Positions 1 to 12,121 of a DNA stretch of 64,000 nucleotides are shown here, piece by piece. A program made the position numbers and the translations under genes. The stretch is taken from positions 4,402,001-4,466,000 of the forward strand of contig NC_092409.1 of assembly GCF_009017415.1 (NCBI RefSeq). Direction: 5' to 3'. How positions within the stretch are numbered: position 1 is the first letter of the stretch; each line of letters opens with the position of its first letter. The DNA comes from Aspergillus flavus (Eukaryota; Ascomycota; Eurotiomycetes; Eurotiales; Aspergillaceae). The notes beneath the pieces are model-generated. The model was not told the origin of the DNA, searched no databases, and saw only the letters and a list, made by a program, of their open reading frames with translations.

Positions 1-1106
1 ATAGACTGAATACGCAAAGCAAATCATGCTGTGTACTGTAGCGCCAGTATGTAGAATATCATCTCAATATCGTGCCAGGAGAGGGGACGTTTTGTTTTCA
101 TAATGTTAAAAGGTGAGTTTTCGCTGCCAGTAACCCCAACGTTTCCCCTCAGAAGTAGAAGGTATGACAAGAACGGTATGCTTCGCAAACCAAGCGAATT
201 CTGTCTTACTACCACGCTAGTAGGAGTGACACAAGCACAAGCCTAAATGTGAAGCACGAGATGTAAAGCATAGTCCAATTAGAAGGCCGACTGTCACTGC
301 ACATAAGCAAGCTCAGCTTAGCTGCGAACTCCGATTGCGTACTTCGGCAGGAACGGACCGATAGTTGAGTGGTTGTAACTGAAACATGGCTGCAGATTAC
401 TACGGCTATCGCCCCATGTACCCCAGACAGCGTAGTGCTCGGGGAAGTCCGAGTCAGATCCTTGCAAATCCCGCAAGCCAGGAACGACTTCTGCAATCCG
501 TAGATCCCGCTTATGGGGCGAGATCGCTGCAGAAGACCGCAATAGTGGAGTCGACAAAGACACTATTTGCAACCCCGGTTGGGCACATGAGACAGTTGGT
601 GCTACGGTTGTATGAGGCTGGCTGAGGTGTTTGTCAAATTATCATGAGTCCAGCTCTAACCGGTAACTATGCCCTAATTCAGTGTCAAAGTCAAGTGACA
701 GCGATCCATTATTACCCCATGATTTCACTAACTAGAAGGTACACCCTGGTTATTAAAGTCCATGATAGTTATCTCAGAGTGAAGAAAGGCAGTGTATTTG
801 CTACTGATCTGGTACTGTACTGATTCAAAGTTTGGGTACAATGTCAACAAGGGAGATAAATGTGTACAATATCTAGAAGCAAGAGTCAATAGACGCTGCT
901 TTAGAATTCAGAGTACTTTACGCATAGGACCTTTGCAAATTTACATACTAAAGAAGCAAGAATAAGCCCTAGTGCTAGTCCGATCACTTGCAGATACGGT
1001 AATCCTGACCACCTAATTACCCCGCCTGAACATCATGTTCTTCAGCCGTACTGTTTTGCATGAAGTAAATCACACTCCGGACGCCCTTGCCCCTTACGAT
1101 TAGAAT
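1..1106. other. Gene-poor left edge, upstream of the HET gene
   Basis: No ORF here has recognisable protein character. The longest open stretches (for example 386-625 on plus and 209-496 on minus) have no family signature and no flanking splice-site pair that would extend them. The proximal part must hold the promoter of the HET-ankyrin gene that starts at 1107, but I see no clear TATA box. Confidence 0.5.
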
Positions 1107-3080
1107 ATGCGCTTGCTTCACACCTTGACCTTTGAAACTAGAACTTTTCCGGATGGCGAAACCCCACCGTATGCGATTTTGTCACACACTTGGGAGGAGG
1201 AGGAAGTAACCTATGCCGACTTGCAGGATTTGCAAGGTACCCATGCCACAGAGAAAAAGGGGTTCGAAAAGATTAGATCAAGCTGTTATACAGCAAATAC
1301 CAATGGCTTCGATTACATTTGGATTGATACATGCTGTATTGACAAGACATCAAGGAACGCTGATCTGACGGAGATAGTCGGTGCCATCAATTCTATGTAT
1401 CGCTGGTACGGTGAGGCTACTATATGTTATGCATACCTAGCCGATATCGTGTCCAGAGACGAAATGGAGGGTAGTAGATGGTTTACAAGGGGATGGACCC
1501 TCCAGGAGCTTATCGCTCCGAGGAATATGGTCTTTCTAAATAAGCATTGGAAGGTGCTTGGAACAAAGTCCGAGTTACGAAACGAGATTTCTAAGCGTAC
1601 TAGAATTCCAATCGACATCCTCATGGGAAAGATGGACTTAGAGCAGACCAGTGTTGCACAGCGAATGGCCTGGGCAGTAGGAAGACAGACGTCGAGAATG
1701 GAGGACCGAGCCTATTCCCTGCTAGGTATATTTGGAGTTAATATGCCACTACTCTATGGAGAAGGGCAGATGGCGTTCATTAGGCTCCAAGAGGAGATAA
1801 TGAAGGCCACGGAAGATGAGAGTCTTTTTGCTTGGACTTCAAGGTCCGATATACATAACCGGCTTCTTGCAGCTTCCCCAGATGATTTCAACGAGTCATC
1901 TGATGTTATTCGCAAACCTGAGGGATATTCAATGACACCCAAAAGCCCCTGGGATGTGAGCAACCGAGGTGTGCGCTTAGAGCTTCCTTTTTTAGCAACG
2001 AGCGAGTGTGGAATAGGGCTTGCTATCCTCAACTGTACGAGACGAGGGAAAGAGAGCCAATCCGTGGCGATATATATAAGAGACATTTTTCTGACATTCG
2101 AGCGCTTTCAGCGCATTGATTGCAAGAGACTAGCACTAGTCGACCTGAGCCTATTCCGACCAAACCAATATCCATCGCGACTGATGACTTTCCAACACCA
2201 ACGTGTCGCGGGTGCACGGATGCCGGACCTGAATTGGAAGCCCTGCCCCGACTTATCTTTATATCTGCAACTCAATGCTCGCTCCGAGGTGCTTAGCATG
2301 GAGGTGGTGGCCCCAATACCTCAATCACCGCGGCTGAAGTTTATCGATCATAAAAGGTTGCTACATGCGGTGGAAACGGAAAATGCGGGACAACTACTAG
2401 ACCTCCTCAGCTATGTTAATGTGAAAGTCAACCCGACATATAACGAGGGTCGAACGCTGCTGTCGTACGCGGCAGAGAAAGGCAATATGGAGATCGCTTG
2501 GCTGCTGCTGTCTCGGCGTGATATTAGAGCCGATAAAGAAGATGATCAGGGACGGACGCCGCTATCATATGCAGCAGAAGCGGGACATATTAATATCGTC
2601 TGGCTGTTATTGAGTCGAAGCGATGTCAACGTATCCTCAAATGATGCCTCGGGCTCGACACCATTGTCATACGCTGCGAGAAGCGGCAATGTTCCACTTA
2701 CCAAGATCCTTCTATCCCAGAGCGAAATCAGACGCCATATAAAAGACGGTAATGGACGCACCCCGCTATCTCATGCTGCTGAGTGTGGGAGGCATGACCT
2801 GGTTCGGATGTTGCTTGACATGAGCGATATCGATGCCGATGAGCCGTGCAAATCTGGTCAGACACCAATATGCCTCGCGGCTGCAAACGGTCATGCGAAC
2901 ATTGTCGACCTATTGATCACCCACGGTGTTGACGTGTATTCGAGCAGTAACGGCATCAGTGCAGCAAAGCTCGCCGCAGATCATGGGCATCTTGAGGTTG
3001 AGAATGTACTGATCAAGAGGGGTGCTTATCTACCACCGGATTTGGCCCGAGTTCACGCATTACGGGATTTTTTTTTATGA
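1107..3080 (+). CDS. HET-domain protein with C-terminal ankyrin repeats
   Basis: Single-exon gene for 657 aa. Residues about 20-115 carry the HET (heterokaryon incompatibility) signature: PYAILSHTW at 21-29, then FDYIWIDTCCIDK at 68-80, NSMYRWY near 95-101 and the conserved FTRGWTLQELIAP block at 126-138. MEDRAYSLLGIFGVNMPLLYGEG (198-220) is the usual second half of the NWD/HET-E class of HET proteins. Residues about 448-640 form six ankyrin repeats of GRTPLSYAAExGH type, for protein contacts. In the family the HET domain triggers programmed cell death after non-self recognition. Many HET proteins pair it with NACHT/WD40; here ankyrin repeats take the sensing position. The ATG at 1107 is the first in frame and puts the HET domain right at the N terminus, as usual. 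A true incompatibility role is inference: most HET paralogues are untested. No break or frameshift is visible. Confidence 0.93.
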   Translation: MRLLHTLTFETRTFPDGETPPYAILSHTWEEEEVTYADLQDLQGTHATEKKGFEKIRSSCYTANTNGFDYIWIDTCCIDKTSRNADLTEIVGAINSMYRWYGEATICYAYLADIVSRDEMEGSRWFTRGWTLQELIAPRNMVFLNKHWKVLGTKSELRNEISKRTRIPIDILMGKMDLEQTSVAQRMAWAVGRQTSRMEDRAYSLLGIFGVNMPLLYGEGQMAFIRLQEEIMKATEDESLFAWTSRSDIHNRLLAASPDDFNESSDVIRKPEGYSMTPKSPWDVSNRGVRLELPFLATSECGIGLAILNCTRRGKESQSVAIYIRDIFLTFERFQRIDCKRLALVDLSLFRPNQYPSRLMTFQHQRVAGARMPDLNWKPCPDLSLYLQLNARSEVLSMEVVAPIPQSPRLKFIDHKRLLHAVETENAGQLLDLLSYVNVKVNPTYNEGRTLLSYAAEKGNMEIAWLLLSRRDIRADKEDDQGRTPLSYAAEAGHINIVWLLLSRSDVNVSSNDASGSTPLSYAARSGNVPLTKILLSQSEIRRHIKDGNGRTPLSHAAECGRHDLVRMLLDMSDIDADEPCKSGQTPICLAAANGHANIVDLLITHGVDVYSSSNGISAAKLAADHGHLEVENVLIKRGAYLPPDLARVHALRDFFL

Positions 3081-3632
3081 GTTATTAACTGACTAGGTCG
3101 GATGGAATGAAAAGAAAGTGATCCATATGTGATATTGTTTCTATTTGGTCAGGTAGATATTGTCAAGACATGATCAGTGCAGTCATGGAATCACTTCCCA
3201 CTCCGTATAGATGGTAGTCGTTAATTAATCAGTAATATACTTAACATAACATCAAAGCTTCAAGCCAATCAGTCAAGCCTCATTCTTGTCATAAACCATT
3301 TTCCTGGCCTCGTTCCATCTGGGACACAACCGGGTCTCCCATCGGCGTCAAGGGTTCGGGAACTGTTGAAGGCATCCCAATAGCCAATTCCATCAAACAA
3401 ATACATACAGAGTTTCAGTCACTCATCCAAAGTCGGGTCAGACAACGTCTCGAATCGATTATTACACAACTCTCCTCCCCCAAGGGTCATCCAATGATTC
3501 GCTCATGGATATAATCGGATCCTGCCACTTATGCCCAATCTCAATCTAATCAAATCAAATTAATGCAATGGAGAGAATGTTAGAAGGATAAAAGAACGGA
3601 AAAACAAAGACAGAGGAACAGTACGTCCTCCG
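3081..3632. other. Convergent 3' intergenic spacer (HET / vts1)
   Basis: Spacer between the stop of the HET gene (plus) and the stop of vts1 (minus). It must contain both 3' UTRs. It is AT-rich with no coding-like ORF, and I cannot place the poly(A) sites. Confidence 0.6.
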
Positions 3633-5613
3633 TCACAGAATGTTGTCGAGCTTGCCATCAGTCTTGGCCTCCCGGACCTGTTCGAAAACCTGTGCTTTTG
3701 TTAGAATACCGAACTGTACCATACTACATCTGGTGTTTAACTCACCTTGAGCATCTTGTTCCTAGCGCCGAGAGCATTAACGCCACGCTCCTCCAGAGCT
3801 TTGTCGTCAAGCTCAACTAGCTCAGTCCATTTCAGATCCTTCAGGTTCTCGGTATACTTATGCAAACGCAGAGACCTCAGCCAGCTGGGAATGTCCTTCA
3901 ACAAAGCAGGGTCGGTGGGGTCCTCTGGTGGCTTCGAGCTACCACGACGGCCTCGTGGCGAGCGGCCGCGAGTGACCTCCGAGTGATCGGAGAGATAGCC
4001 TTCATGGCCGCCGAGGCCAAACTGTCCAATGCCAAGCGCGCCCAGTCCATTGCCCATGAGAGGGTTATTCGGGTCATACGCCGCCAAGAACCCGTTGTTC
4101 TGAGGCGAAGTGAATCCCATTGGACCGAGAGAGCCTCCTTGCATAGCAATTCCTGGGGAAGTTGGGCGAGAACGCCGACCTGCCATAGCGGCCTGCTGCT
4201 GCGCCTGGAGCGCTGCCAGCTGTTGTGCGTTCAAAAGTTGTCCAGCAACAAGGTGATTGGGACCTGGGAGACCCGGGCTTGCGAGGCCGCCTTGGGGCAT
4301 GTTCTGATTGGCGTTGTGAGCGTTAGCATTCTTTCCCTGTCCGTCGTTGGAGCGGGCACGACGATATTTCCGAGCATCGTCAAGCGCAATACGGTTGTTC
4401 ACAGTCGAGAGAGCAGCCAGCTTCATCGCCGTCGCATTGGCGACCATATCAGCCTGCGAGTTTTGTTGCTGCTGCTGCTGCTGCTGCTGCGCGAAAGTAG
4501 CTGTCATCGGTGTGTTGGTCATGGAAGCCCAGCTGGCATTACCAACATTGTATGGCGACAAAAGAGGAGCCTCAATTTCGGGTGCAGGAATCGTGGCAGT
4601 CTGCGGGAGGGGAGAACGGAGGCCAGAAGACGCCTGGCTGAACTGCCCCATGGGCTGATGGCCAGAGGACGACTTGGGTCGAGCAATTGGAGGCTGACTA
4701 TCGGGACCCCGTTGGGCCCACGGAGATACAGGGGGCTGACCTAGGTTGTCCGTGTTGTTGTCTGGAGCGGAGATGGTAGGTGCAACGAACGAAGTCCGAT
4801 CGCCGAATACAGCGCTGTTACGGTTTGAGGGGGGAGCGTTACCAGTCTGCTGGGTAAACTCGGCCTTCTTCTTCGCAATGGCTGCAGCGGCGTCAGGGAA
4901 CATAGCATTGATGGTTGAGGAGTCCAGCCCCGAGTTGCGCTTGGCACCTGGAGAGGGCGGGGGACGACCCAGAGAGTTCCGAGAGCTGTCCACGTTCAGT
5001 TTGGACATAGCATCATTCAGGCGGTTAGACATAGCATCTAATCGGAACACGACAGAACGTTAGTGACGGACCTAAACATGATTCCCTAGGACCAACAAAC
5101 AGTCAACTTACCCTTTTCTCCGAAGTTCGCAGGTGACAGCAATCCCGACATGGGGTGGCTCTTGGCCATTTGCTGCAAAACCTGGATAAAGAAACGGATC
5201 TGCACCTGAGTAGTTTGCTGAAGTAGAGCATACAGTGCAGCAGTGCGTTCAGCCTCGCTGAGCACACGGAACCATTGCTCGATCGCACTGAGCTCATCCT
5301 TGAAGTCCTGGTCAAGCGTTGCAGCGGCCATCTCTTCTAGCGTGGTTTCGTACTGATCGATATCCGCAAGCCACTGTTGGGCCGCACGATCCAGAGGGTC
5401 CTCTGCATTGTTCGACGCTTGAGACTGCTGATTGAAGTACACCTCCGATGAGGGGCGGATGCTGCGGGACGACAAGGGGGACGGAAATCCCGACATATCG
5501 GCCGACGCTCGAAGCTGATGCGAACCTAGGTTACGGGAGGACGACGGGGGCCGGAGAGTGGATTTGGAAGCGTCCGGAGTGCTATTGCGATTACCAATGA
5601 TGTGACTGGCCAT
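3633..5613 (-). CDS. vts1: Vts1-type SAM-domain RNA-binding protein
   Basis: Three exons on minus: 5613-5112, 5037-3746 and 3689-3633, giving 616 aa. Both introns have clean borders (GTAAGT...TTAG and GTGAGT...ACAG) and keep the frame across the joins. The C terminus (about 543-606) is a SAM domain starting [13 protein letters not shown] and ending in [14 protein letters not shown]. This is the Smaug/Vts1 subclass, which binds CNGG stem-loop hairpins and recruits the deadenylation/decay machinery. The rest is low-complexity: Pro/Ser/Asn-rich, with a polyglutamine run coded by a CAG tract (4465-4490 on plus), as in many mRNA-decay scaffolds. Conserved residues around 75-165 ([16 protein letters not shown], then an [25 protein letters not shown] helix) match the N-terminal region of fungal Vts1. 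Start: upstream in-frame codons are TTG, so the ATG at 5613 is chosen. It is divergent from tfc4. Confidence 0.93.
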
Positions 5614-7095
5614 GGAGCAAGGAATGACGAGGGTGTCGATCAAGGAAAAGTCGGTTATTGGCTTCTCTTTCTTTTGCCTTCAGGCTTCGATGTATAACAA
5701 ATACAAATAGAAGAAGAATAAGATATTACTGCAAAACACCTGCAGCGCCTGCTGAGTTTGCGTAGTATCGAGAGGAGCCTTGATCGAGAGGGAGGGCTCT
5801 AGATTGACAGTCGCACGGCCGTTAACAACAAAAACCGGTTTTGGCCGAAGAAAATTCGCACAATCTCTCTAAGGACGGAGACGGTCTTATTCTTTTCTGA
5901 AGCGTGATAAACCCAACCACAATTGACTCTAAGCGACGATGATCGAGGCACAGACCAGTCCAGTGGCTGCACTACGGGATTCGAGTTCTGACGAGGGATT
6001 CGAATCAAAAGAGCATCAAAGGATTTTGTCGGAAGGGTGAGAAACGTTCGGTGGGTTCGCGGAGTGGGCAAAGCGGAGCGTTTAACGGGTATAAATTAGG
6101 AAGTGTGGGCTTTTTTTTCCCTTCTTTTTTTTGGGTTTCTTTTTTTTATTGTAACGAAAGGATGTCAGGATCAACTGCAATAGTGTGTCAAACACAGCAA
6201 GCAGAATGCCTGAAGCATCAAAAGGAAGAAAAAAAAGGAAGGTGAGAAAAGAGACAAGAGGAGGATGGAAGGGAAAGGCAGCGATGAGGATGGGGAAACA
6301 AGATGAAGAAGATTGAGAGGAGGAACCGGAGAAGGCAAAGAAGCGAGAAGAAGTCAATGAAACGGCGCTTTGCCGTTTGGGCGCGGGCGGAAGTCACTGG
6401 ACTTCCCGAAGGAGAAAAGACTCTCAAAGTGTCCCTCCATCAGAATCCAAATCCATCCTCTCGGTTGCTTCTAAAGACTCCACTGACAAGGGTTCTTGAC
6501 GGAGTATTCGCACGACACCCTTAGTTCGTCTTTTTTCCTGCTCCGATTGCTCGAGTTCGAGTCCGACTCCATCAAAGGCGACCTTGTCCGCGTCTGCACA
6601 GACTGCTCTAGCCTCTAGCCTCTCTCTGCGCCGGTTGGTCTTGGCCTAGCGTTGACTGGCGCTTAATTGTTGCTATGAATAAAAATATTTTGCGCATCTG
6701 ATATCTCTCTTTCTTTCATCTTTGACTTTTTACTATACTCCCCTTGATTTATTTATTTTTATTTTTATTTTCTATTCACCTCCCAATCCCGGTCCGAGTA
6801 AAAGGACCATCTATATCATACTCTACACGCACGAATGAGAGTGGACTCAAAATCAGCTATGATCGGCCCTCGTCCTCGGCATCTTTAAGTTCCACGCCCC
6901 AGACTATCGTTCTATTATTTTTGTGACGGTGCCGCACAAATTTTGTGCAACCAGTAGCTTTAAGACTATTTGTTCGTGAGAGTGCGTTGGGATTCTCGAG
7001 AGAATCCACCGTTTTTTTTTATGGGCAATTGGCCTCAAAAAGCGTTAAGCAAGACAAGAGACCCTGGTGGATAGCCGAAGACCCAAATTGTAAAA
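5614..7095. promoter_or_regulatory. Shared divergent promoter region vts1 / tfc4
   Basis: About 1.5 kb between two divergent start codons. It holds long pyrimidine/purine tracts (T-rich near 6110-6150; GA-rich near 6220-6360) and a CT-rich stretch with AT-rich runs at 6700-6790 that looks like the tfc4 core promoter and leader. ORFs inside are low-complexity and start on non-ATG codons, so no gene is called. Confidence 0.55.
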
Positions 7096-10000
7096 ATGGA
7101 TTATCTTGACCAGTCCAACCATGATACCCAAGCCGGGGAGGTCGCGTACCCTGACATTGACGAGACGATACATTATCCGTGGCAAGGACCCCAGCAAACG
7201 GCCCAGTCCGACCCTATTCATTCAGTGCTGGATCCCCGTTTGTATAAGGACTTGTTCCCAAGCAATTCTTCGCAGTTACCAGAGGAAATACTCGATGAAG
7301 ACGAGGGTGCCGAAGAATATGCTGAAATTGATGACTCTGCGGAGGATTCTACCTATGAGTTCTCACCAGAAGAAAGCTCGACGTCAGTATAAATCTCGGC
7401 TGTTGTTGTTTGTCGCCAAATCATCTCAAACTAACCTTTGATATAGCGATGAGGAACTGACCGATGAGGGTGATGAGGGTGATGATGATTCGTATTCTCG
7501 TCGGAGAAGACGCCGCAGAGGTACGGGGCCTTTCTCTGGTCGTTTCGGTGCGCGTGGTGGTAAAGGAATCAAGCGCGGGCCTCGCAAACCATTAGAGCCT
7601 AGCCCCGAATTTAAGATACTGCACTCGGAGGCTACATCGGCCTTTATTGATGGTGATTATGACCGTGCTATCGAGTTGGTAAAACAGGCAATTCAAATCA
7701 ACCCGGAGATGTTTGCTGCCCATTCTCTCTTATCAGAGATTTGGTTAGCACAGGGCCACAAAGACAAAGCATTGACCGCTTTGTTTAGCGGTGCACATAC
7801 GCGCCCTAAAGATCCGACAGTCTGGGCCAAAGTGGCACGAATGATCCTGGAGCGGGCTGGAGAGGATCGCCAAAGCGCACTCAATGATGTTGTTTACTGC
7901 TATAGCCGTGTCATTGATGTCAACCCAAAGAACTTTAATGTACGCTTCCAACGAGCGGCTATCTACCGGGAATTAGGCTACAATGGTCGAGCTGCGACGG
8001 AGTACGAGCGGATTCTCAAGGAATTACCACATAATGCCAGGGCTCTGCGACATATTGCAGAGATCTATATTGACCTGAACGATGTCCAAAAGGCAGTTGA
8101 CCACTGGGCAGACAGTGTGGAGTATTTTCTATCTCTTGACCCGGAAGAAGCCCCCGAGTTTTCCTGGTCAGATGTGAATATCTATGCTGAGCTTTATGGC
8201 TACTTAAGCCAACCCGAGAAAGGGCTTTGGGCCCTGAAGACGCTCTCTAGATGGCTCCTCGGCCGCAAAAACGACACGATGTGGGAAGACTTCGATGAGG
8301 ACGATCGCGAATGGGATGTGAGTGATTCGCCTCGGCGCATCAAAGCTGATGGATACGAACCCGGGCGATGGCCACGAGACTCCTATGGGCTGGGTCTTCC
8401 TCTAGAGCTCCGCATTAAACTTGGCCTTTTCCGTCTGAGAATGGGGTATCAACATAAGGATGAAGCTTTGGTGAGTCTCTTGTATGGATGGAATCTTTAG
8501 CACGCGTCTGGTTCTTAACACAAGCTTACAGCATCACTTCGGATGGCTCAATCCAGACGACACATCCGAAGGAGCCCGACTCTATGATTACGGGGATCTC
8601 TTCCGAGAGGTTGCAGACGCACTCAAAGAAGTAGGACTATTTGAAGATGCACTTCGGTTCTACATGCCACTACAGCAGACAGAAGAGTATGCGGATGTCA
8701 GTTTCTTCATGGCCACGGGAGATTGCTTCCGGCATCTGGACAGGCTTGAAGACGCCGAAAATTGCTATCTTACAGTCGCAGAGCATGACGCGAGAAATAT
8801 AGAATCTCGTGTACAACTGGCGAAGTTATATGAGGGCATTGGCATGACCGAGCAGGCACTCAAGTATGTAAACGAAGCCGTTCTACTTGGAAGGCAAGAA
8901 ACCAGGGGAAATCGCCGACGGAAAGACACAAGGCTTGAGCAATTAGTAATGGAGTTCAAGTTAGCTGACGGTGAAATTGCGGCGCCCGGCTTGAGTTCAG
9001 CTTTGCCACACCCTGTAGGTAATGATGGAACAGCACCTACACTCACCACTAAGCCTGCAGCTGTGTTCGGTCGAAAGGATTCCCCGGAGTCCGAAAATGA
9101 AAGGACTGAAAGCATCCAATTCCTCTACACTAAACTACTGCAGCTGCAGCCAAAGGTCAAGGGAGGCGATCTCGAAGCCACAGAGGATTGGCTGGATATT
9201 GCGGATGCACTGTTGCGCGAGTTTCGATCCAACCGAGTATTTTATCCGCTACAGCGCAATGCCATGTTTCTTGGCTATTCACGAGATGCCCACAAAAAGG
9301 CTGGAAAGAAAACGATGATGGATGAGATGCAGGAGATGGCTGGCCGTCTCCATGAGTCTCTAGGTACGATAAAACTACTAATGTGTGTGTCTCCTGTGCA
9401 ACTAACATCCGGGCAGGCACTATCACCGAAGAACCTCTTCAAGGGGCTATACCGACCGACTATCATGGTATAACTTTTGATGAGTGGCTTGACCTGTTCC
9501 TTCAGTACGCCCTTGTTGTGGCAGGACAGGGTGAACCAGAAGAAGCGTACGACTCACTTGCAGCAGCAGCGGATGCCAGTATTTGGTACCATTCCAAACC
9601 CAGCACTCGCTTGATCCACGTTTGCTGGTTCAGTGAGTACCCCTTTTGCCCGTGCTCAGTTCATAGCTGACTTGATATAGCTTGTGCTCTTCGAGCGCAG
9701 GACGAGGAAACCCTTGCCAATGAGGCACGCTGGTTCATCAAGGAATATCAGTTCGTAACCGATACGTATCGACTTTTCTCCATGCTGAGTCGGCTTTGTG
9801 GGGACCCCCACCGGTCTCTCTTCCATTCATCAGCAAACATGAAATTTATGTTGCGACAGATCAAAGCTATGGACTACACGATCCCGGACGGGACCACAGG
9901 CTTGCGGTCGAGTAAGCCCGTGAGAGAATCAATCTATCAGGAGCGTGCACGTTTATCGACGCGTGATGAGAACGGAGAAGTCATTCCAGCAGAGGCTATG

Positions 10001-10567
10001 GACGTCGCTCTACTGGTACTGTACGGTCATATACTTTATTCTGGTAACAGCTTTCTGCCGGCTCTGAATTACTTCTTCCGTGCGTATGCCTTGGACGACC
10101 AGAATCCAACGGTGCTTCTTTCGATCGCCCTCAGTTATATTCACCATTCCCTCAAACGTCAGTCTGAAAACCGTCACTTCATGATTATGCAAGGACTCGC
10201 ATTCATGGAGGAATATCGACGCGTTCGAGAGCGGCCAGGAAGTCTTCTACAAGAGCGACAGGAAATGGAGTTTAACTATGCCCGGGTATGGCACATGCTC
10301 GGCTTATCTAATTTGGCAGTAGAAGGCTACCAGCGTGTATTAGAACTGGGGAAGCAAATACAGGCCGAAAGTCGGGGCGCAAAGCCGGTGGTACAAATCA
10401 CCAGGCATGTGGATGACGATGTGGAGATGAGAGATGCGGAAATGGACAAAGAACCTTTCGTCGAAGACTTCTCTCCCGAGGCAGCATTGGCCCTACAAAC
10501 CCTCTATGCTCTAAGTGGGGATTTACACCTAGCTAAGGATGTGACCGCGAATTGGTTAGTTATATAG
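7096..10567 (+). CDS. tfc4: Transcription factor TFIIIC subunit, Tfc4/Sfc4-type TPR protein
   Basis: Five exons: 7096-7382, 7447-8470, 8532-9363, 9417-9632 and 9681-10567. All joins keep frame; the product is 1081 aa and ends in NWLVI, as Tfc4 proteins typically end in a WLV-type tail. An acidic N terminus (runs of D/E, about 70-115) is followed by a basic RRRRRRRG stretch. Next come tetratricopeptide repeats, beginning near FKILHSEATSAFIDGDYDRAIELVKQAI, with a second TPR array after residue 430. In yeast this subunit of the tau-A lobe of TFIIIC contacts Brf1/TFIIIB and places it on tRNA and 5S genes, so the product should act in the nucleus in Pol III initiation. The first intron uses GTCAGT at 7383; the GT four bases downstream would bring in a TGA. 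Family identity rests on the whole architecture, not on a single motif. Confidence 0.92.
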
Positions 10568-11209
10568 CAGGTTGCTGGACCGGAGGCCACCAGCAGAATT
10601 GATGCAAGAATGCCTTGCATTTCCCAGTGGCACCAATGTTCGTAAAATACCCCACAGGGTAAATCACTCATGGATTCAACGAGATGTAACGTCTAGTTAG
10701 TTATACATCGATATATGTAGTAATCAATCTCCCAATTCGGGTCACGCGACCTCCTTCCTTGAAGCGGTTAGTGTCCATTATGGCGGTTATGAATGCTGTC
10801 GAGTCATGCATCTCGAGTTCAATCAATTGTTCAGATGGAATTCATTCTACACGGATGGTGCTAGCATGGGTATGTTTACCGTTCCAGTAACTTCTATAGC
10901 AGTTGGAAAGAAATGGGTATATACATTGTTTGACCATTCATGCCTTCATTAACCCAACGCTTCTGTTCTTCGAGCATTGCACCTAGTGAAACTGGAGCTG
11001 ATTATTCTCAGAGAACCCATATACGTGCACGCCCTAGTCTCTCCTTGGAGCAGCCTGTTAGGCAGGCACAGAGCGTCGGCGGTCATGGCATTGAGTGTCG
11101 AGCGAAGGAGGAACAAACACCGGAAGCCGCAAGAGCGAAGATATAATCATAACCGGGGTTTGTACAACAAAGACTGCAGTCGACAGTAATGATCCAACCA
11201 CAAGATCAC
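10568..11209. other. Convergent 3' spacer (tfc4 / phospholipase)
   Basis: Contains the 3' UTRs of tfc4 (plus) and the SMase D-like gene (minus). Short ORFs at 10940-11189 look like chance reading frames. Nothing else recognised. Confidence 0.55.
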
Positions 11210-12121
11210 CTACCAAGGTGCGTCGTCCGCCGTCGCCATTCGAACAGCATCCGGATTAGCCTTCACGAAGTCAAGAATATCCCAGAAGGCATTCCTAGTA
11301 CGGGCTTCATCCTTATAATCATGTTTCTGACTTCCATAGATAATCCCGTCAACCTGAGCGACACTCAGCAAATCGCTCACATATCTTGTATCCCCCTCCG
11401 TGCTAGTCCAAGCGAATATTTTCCCCAATTGACCCCTATTTCGAGCCGAGCGCCCATTGCGCAACTCCGAGCACGTCGTCCCCCCACGCTCATGACAATC
11501 TCCAAAATTCTTCTGAATATTGACATCTCCATGGTCCATGATCCTCTGCTTCACCGGCAGCGACCGCGAAGTTGTAAAATACATCTCAAAGACATCCCTG
11601 GCAGAGCCACTGAGAGAAATAGCCTCGTTCTCATTCAGCGAGTGCAGGATCTCCTTATAGCCCTGGCTTTCTTCGGTTTGGTAGAAGCCATACAGGGCTC
11701 GGATACCTACCGGCTCTAGAGTTTCGCGGACCAGATCCCGCAAGGCCTGGATGGAGCATGGTTCGTGCTGCGGGCATTCATCGGGGTTCTTGATGTCCAG
11801 CCAGATGAAGGTGATGTTGGCGCCATTCCTCCGCTCTTCGGCGATGAACTGGAAGAGCTCGCGGGCCGTGTCGCCGGCGCTGTTTTTCTTGCAGTCGTGA
11901 TCAGCCCACCATTCATCCGTGCCGTGGAGATCAACTTCTAATGCGTTGGCACCGTGGGAGATCGCCGCTGTCACTGCTTCAGTTCGGAGAACTCTGTGTG
12001 CGATGGCGTAGATCGGTCGCGGGCCGTTGGTTAGAGTAGTCTGCACGGACGGGGCGGCGGCTGTAAGGCCGAGCAGGGCAATGGCACATAATGTACGTAA
12101 CAGCGATGACGGTGAGGGCAT
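11210..12121 (-). CDS. Secreted SMase D / GDPD-like phospholipase
   Basis: Single exon for 303 aa. The N terminus (about 1-22, ending GLTAAAPS) is a typical signal peptide, so the product is probably secreted. A TIM-barrel phosphodiesterase of the sphingomyelinase D/GDPD superfamily is indicated by His42 (IAHR), Glu62 and Asp64 (ALEVDLHG) and His75 (WADHDC). The 20-residue spacing from the first His to the Glu and the E-x-D pair match the catalytic centre known in SMase D enzymes. The last residues, ATADDAPW, fit the SMD-tail motif that closes the barrel in fungal and arthropod SMase D proteins but not in ordinary GDPDs. The known reaction of the family is removal of the choline/ethanolamine head group from sphingolipids or lysolipids, giving cyclic phosphates. 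The natural substrate here is unknown. Intact, with no break. A role in virulence or defence would be inference only. Confidence 0.9.
   Translation of the reverse strand: MPSPSSLLRTLCAIALLGLTAAAPSVQTTLTNGPRPIYAIAHRVLRTEAVTAAISHGANALEVDLHGTDEWWADHDCKKNSAGDTARELFQFIAEERRNGANITFIWLDIKNPDECPQHEPCSIQALRDLVRETLEPVGIRALYGFYQTEESQGYKEILHSLNENEAISLSGSARDVFEMYFTTSRSLPVKQRIMDHGDVNIQKNFGDCHERGGTTCSELRNGRSARNRGQLGKIFAWTSTEGDTRYVSDLLSVAQVDGIIYGSQKHDYKDEARTRNAFWDILDFVKANPDAVRMATADDAPW

Noticed and set aside
386..625. 79-codon ORF on plus near the left edge
   Set aside because: Begins with ATG but has no family signature, no splice partner and an antisense ORF of similar size; likely chance.
3860..4744. Long plus-strand ORF (294 codons) opposite vts1
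   Set aside because: Antisense shadow of the low-complexity vts1 coding exon; the CTG tract keeps several frames open.
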